A stretch of DNA of 7,720 nucleotides. Source: RYN-433 sp036558265. GTDB lineage: Bacteria > Planctomycetota > Phycisphaerae > Tepidisphaerales > Tepidisphaeraceae. This document shows, in pieces, positions 5,021-7,720 of this stretch. The notes under the pieces are model-generated. The model had not been told where the DNA came from. It ran no database searches and was given only the letters and a program-made list of their open reading frames with translations. Every line of letters begins with the position of its first letter. The first letter of the stretch is position 1. The translations under genes and the position numbers were made by a program. The stretch is from the NCBI GenBank assembly GCA_036558265.1, contig DATBFY010000023.1, positions 1 to 7,720 of the forward strand. Reading direction: 5' to 3'.

Positions 5021-6490
5021 ATGCGGCAATTGCTCCACCCCACCCTTCGCCTGTCCTTGCTGACGGGCTCATCTGTGATCGTATTGATCTTTGCGGGCTG
5101 CATGGTGGGCCCGAATTATCGAACGCCCGAGGTGCAGATGCCCGCGGAATGGGCGGGGCCGACGGAATTCGGGGCCGGTACCACGCGTCCGGCGACTCGG
5201 CCGACGACCGGCCCGGCGGCGGCGACGACGCGGCCGGTGGAGTTATCGACGTGGTGGGATGGCTTCAACGACCCGATCCTGACGGGGCTGATCCGGGAAG
5301 CGGCCGAGGCGAACCTGACGCGCCAGCAGGCGGCGTCGCGGGTGCGGCAGGCGCGGTACGCGCGGACGATTTCGGCGTCGGCGTTGTGGCCGGACGTGAA
5401 CACCACCGGCTCCTACACGCGGAGCGGGCGCGATAGCGGCGGCCTGGGCGGGTCGAACGACCTGTATCGCGCGGGGGTGGACGCATCGTGGGAGATCGAC
5501 GTCTTCGGCGGGGTGCGGCGGAGCGTGGAAGCGGCGGACGCGGACGTCGCGGTGGCGGTCGAGGACGAGCGCGACGTGCGGGTGTCGCTCGTCGCCGAGG
5601 TGGCGCTGGACTACATCGACCTGCGCAGCTTCCAGCGGCAGATCGAGATCTCGCGGAGCAACCTGGTGGCGCAGCGGCGCAGCGCCGACCTGACCCGGCG
5701 GCAGTTCCAAGGGGGCTTCGTGAGCGGCCTGGACGTGGCGAACGCCGACGCCCAGGTGGCGACGACCGAATCCGCGATCCCGCTGCTGGAGGCGTCGGAG
5801 CGGCAGGCGGTCTATGCCCTCAGTGTGCTCCTGGCACGCGAGCCGGGGGCGCTGCTGCGCGAGTTGATCGATCAGCAACCCGCGCGGGGGGTGATCCCAG
5901 GCTCGCCTCCTGAGGTGCCGGTCGGTTTGCCGTCGGAACTGCTTGAGCGACGGCCCGACATCCGCCGGGCGGACGCGCAGGTGCACGCGGCCACGGCACG
6001 GGTGGGTGTGGCGACGGCGGACCTGTTCCCGCGGTTCTTCCTCAATGGCGCGGGGAACGTCAGCTCGGACAAGCTCGTTGGCCTCGCGAACTGGTCGAAC
6101 ACCGCGTTCTCGATCGGGCCGTCGGTCAGTTGGCCGCTGTTCACCGCGGGGCGCATCCGGGCGAACATCGCGTTCCAGAACGAAGCGGCACAGCAGGCGG
6201 CGCTGGCATACCGGCAGACGATCCTCAACGCGCTGCAGGAGGTCGAAAGCGCCCTCATCGACTACGCAAAGGAACAGGAACACCGTCGGTCGCTGGCGGC
6301 GGCGGCGGCGGCGAACCGGCGCGCGGTGGAGCTGTCCACGACCCTTTACACGCAGGGCAACACGGACTTCCTGAACGTGCTCTCGGCGCAGCGTTCGCTG
6401 TACGCGGCGGAGCTGGCGCTGGTGAACAGTGATCGGACGCTGGCGACGTCGCTGGTCGCGCTGTACAAGGCGCTGGGGGGAGGGTGGTAG
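5021..6490 (+). CDS. Outer-membrane efflux channel lipoprotein, NodT/TolC family
   Basis: A 489-residue outer-membrane factor that forms the exit duct of the pump. Residues 1-27 are a lipoprotein signal peptide: a charged start, a hydrophobic core (11-24) and lipobox FAGC with Cys27 as the acylated residue, followed by VGPNYRTPEV, the usual NodT mature start. A Thr/Pro/Ala-rich stretch (50-72) precedes two outer-membrane efflux repeats: one around 85-280 (WEIDVFGGVRRSVEAADAD, FVSGLDVANADAQVATTES) and one around 300-489 (GLPSELLERRPDIRRADAQ, WPLFTAGRIRANI, LYTQGNTDFLNVLSAQRSL, ending LYKALGGGW). Length is normal for the family. It lies 52 nt after the permease in the same orientation and is almost certainly in the same operon. 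An ATG at 4961 overlaps the permease stop (ATGAGTAA) and has GAGG 9 nt upstream; it would add 20 residues to the signal peptide, so 5021 is preferred but not proven. The gene ends with a poly-Ala-coding (GCG)6 at 6296-6313 inside a coiled-coil helix. Confidence 0.93.
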   Translation: MRQLLHPTLRLSLLTGSSVIVLIFAGCMVGPNYRTPEVQMPAEWAGPTEFGAGTTRPATRPTTGPAAATTRPVELSTWWDGFNDPILTGLIREAAEANLTRQQAASRVRQARYARTISASALWPDVNTTGSYTRSGRDSGGLGGSNDLYRAGVDASWEIDVFGGVRRSVEAADADVAVAVEDERDVRVSLVAEVALDYIDLRSFQRQIEISRSNLVAQRRSADLTRRQFQGGFVSGLDVANADAQVATTESAIPLLEASERQAVYALSVLLAREPGALLRELIDQQPARGVIPGSPPEVPVGLPSELLERRPDIRRADAQVHAATARVGVATADLFPRFFLNGAGNVSSDKLVGLANWSNTAFSIGPSVSWPLFTAGRIRANIAFQNEAAQQAALAYRQTILNALQEVESALIDYAKEQEHRRSLAAAAAANRRAVELSTTLYTQGNTDFLNVLSAQRSLYAAELALVNSDRTLATSLVALYKALGGGW

Positions 6491-7720
6491 TTATCGCGGG
6501 ACGAGGCGAAAGGTGTCCATGTCGATCGATTGGTCGAACTCGCCGTAGGGTTGGTCCCAGCCGTTGTGGGCGAAGATGTAGATTCGGCTGTCGTCGGTCT
6601 GGAGGCTGCGCGGGTAGTAGCGGGATTTGTACTCGCCGGCAAAGCCCGGGACGTCGAGGACGTTCCAGGTCTTGCCGGCATCGGCGGTGTACTGGATGCC
6701 GGTCGTGGCGATGTGGAGGATGATGCCTTCGCGGGTGGCGAGCAATTCGGGGTGGCCGGAATGCGGGAAAGGGGCGGGGCGGAAATCCTCCAGCGTCCAG
6801 GTGTCCCTGGTTTTCTTGAGCAGGCCTTGCCAGCGGACTTCCTTTCGAGCGTTTTTGGGATCGCCGCGGCGGAAGACGCAAAGCAGGTCGCCATCGGGCA
6901 ACTCGGCCTGGTCCCACTCGTCCCAGACGACGTCGCGGAGCTCGGGCGGAACGACGTCGTGACGTCGCCAGGTTTTGCCGTTGTCGTCGGACACGACCAG
7001 CAGCAATTGATCCTGGACCTTCTCCAGCTCCTTATGGCTGCTCTTGGCGGGCGCGGGCCAGAACTGACCGGTGCCGACGATACGACCATCTTTTAGAATG
7101 CGAAGGCGGGAAAGCTGGTAGAGAGAGGTGGCGGGATCGAAGAGGACCTGAGGGTTGCCCCAGGTTTTGCCGCCATCGTCGGATCGTTGGAGATAGGCGG
7201 TTTGGGGGACGTCGCGATGCTGAAGGTCCCAGCCGTTGACGCGACGAAGAATGGAACCGTCGGGCAGGCCCAAGGTGGCGCTGCCGGCGTAGGCGCTGGC
7301 GCCGATGCTTTCGAAGCGGGTTGAGCCGACCTCGTTCCAATGTGCGCCGCCATCGGCCGAGCGGAGATAGACCTGTCGCAGGTCCAGGCCGGTGAAGTCA
7401 AACTTGTCCGGGATGGCGAGCTTCTGGCGCAGATCCTGAGGCGCGCGGGGGCGGGCGGTCAGTGGGCCGGTGGCCTGGGTGAAGCAGACCATCAGAGACT
7501 TGTCGGGCATCTGCCAGGCGCCGACCCAGCTCGTGTATCCGGGTTTCTGCGGCGAGTGATAGATGGTCTTGCGCGAGAAGCCGGTGGCGACATACGCCTT
7601 GGCGGTCGTGGGCGCAGGGTCGGCCTGGGCGAATGCAGGTAGGCAAAGGATGACGATCAGGCCCGTGATCCCGCATCGGCGGCGCGGAGAGGAATTGCGC
7701 GCCGGGGCGCAACCGTTCTC
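6491..7720 (-). CDS. Secreted sialidase-like (BNR/Asp-box) beta-propeller protein, 5' end beyond the right edge
   Basis: The minus-strand frame is open from the window edge at 7720 to TAA at 6493-6491, 409 residues. The first in-frame ATG (7510) lies deep inside conserved sequence and is not the start. Upstream of it the frame reads RRR, a hydrophobic stretch (GITGLIVILCLPAF) and AQA-D, a Sec signal peptide with predicted cleavage after the codon at 7624-7622. No ATG or GTG precedes it in the window, so the true start lies just outside. Four Asp-boxes are visible: SADGGAHW (7360-7337), SDDGGKTW (7183-7160), SDDNGKTW (6991-6968) and TADAGKTW (6688-6665), spaced as in five- or six-bladed propellers. 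Such proteins include exo-sialidases, other glycosidases and non-enzymatic binding proteins. I see no FRIP/YRIP motif of classical bacterial sialidases, so sialidase activity should not be assumed. It converges on the channel gene with no intervening base. Confidence 0.82.
   Translation of the reverse strand, partial: ENGCAPARNSSPRRRCGITGLIVILCLPAFAQADPAPTTAKAYVATGFSRKTIYHSPQKPGYTSWVGAWQMPDKSLMVCFTQATGPLTARPRAPQDLRQKLAIPDKFDFTGLDLRQVYLRSADGGAHWNEVGSTRFESIGASAYAGSATLGLPDGSILRRVNGWDLQHRDVPQTAYLQRSDDGGKTWGNPQVLFDPATSLYQLSRLRILKDGRIVGTGQFWPAPAKSSHKELEKVQDQLLLVVSDDNGKTWRRHDVVPPELRDVVWDEWDQAELPDGDLLCVFRRGDPKNARKEVRWQGLLKKTRDTWTLEDFRPAPFPHSGHPELLATREGIILHIATTGIQYTADAGKTWNVLDVPGFAGEYKSRYYPRSLQTDDSRIYIFAHNGWDQPYGEFDQSIDMDTFRLVPR

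Noticed and set aside
5243..6283. A 346-codon open frame on the minus strand inside the channel gene.
   Set aside because: Arg/Pro-rich antisense shadow of the NodT gene, with no domain signature.
6530..7096. A 188-codon plus-strand frame opposite the propeller gene.
   Set aside because: The minus strand has four Asp-boxes and a signal peptide in a continuous frame. The plus-strand reading has no recognisable features.
7398..7712. A 104-codon minus-strand frame covering the 5' part of the propeller gene.
   Set aside because: It is in a different frame from the one carrying the signal peptide and conserved WVGAWQ-MPDKSLMVCFTQ sequence, so it is a shadow.

Overview
The window is GC-rich, roughly two thirds by eye. 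It looks like chromosomal DNA from a free-living Gram-negative bacterium. The mix of genes (xylose isomerase next to a TIM-barrel sugar isomerase/epimerase, a secreted Asp-box propeller protein, glycine- and alanine-rich low-complexity protein segments, few good Shine-Dalgarno sequences) suggests Planctomycetota or a related PVC-group lineage. That assignment is an inference from style, not from a marker gene.

Layout. (1) Positions 1-1048, minus strand: a two-gene sugar-metabolism unit. A complete sugar phosphate isomerase/epimerase (128-1048) overlaps by 8 nt the first 45 codons of a gene recognisable as xylose isomerase (1-135), which runs off the left edge. (2) Positions 1049-1314: a divergent intergenic region with a heptad repeat, a candidate leaderless promoter for the minus-strand unit and a GGGCAGT hairpin. 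(3) Positions 1315-6490, plus strand: a four-gene MacAB-TolC-type tripartite efflux operon, comprising a periplasmic adaptor, an ABC ATPase, a MacB-type permease overlapping the ATPase by 4 nt, and a NodT-type outer-membrane lipoprotein channel. (4) Positions 6491-7720, minus strand: a secreted sialidase-like propeller protein with four Asp-boxes. It is truncated at its 5' end by the right edge and abuts the channel gene stop-to-stop with no spacer.

How they work together. The ATPase and permease are the two halves of a MacB-like pump. The adaptor bridges it to the outer-membrane channel, so one transcript supplies a complete envelope-spanning transport machine; the substrate cannot be read from the sequence. 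The flanking sugar isomerases and the propeller protein fit a carbohydrate-degrading lifestyle but have no visible mechanistic link to the pump.

I see no mobile element, CRISPR array, tRNA or rRNA. No wholly new system is evident. The points most worth a second look are the split MacB with an open -1 frame across the junction, the glycine-rich insert in the adaptor, the extra segment in the permease's periplasmic domain, and the repeats in the divergent intergenic region.
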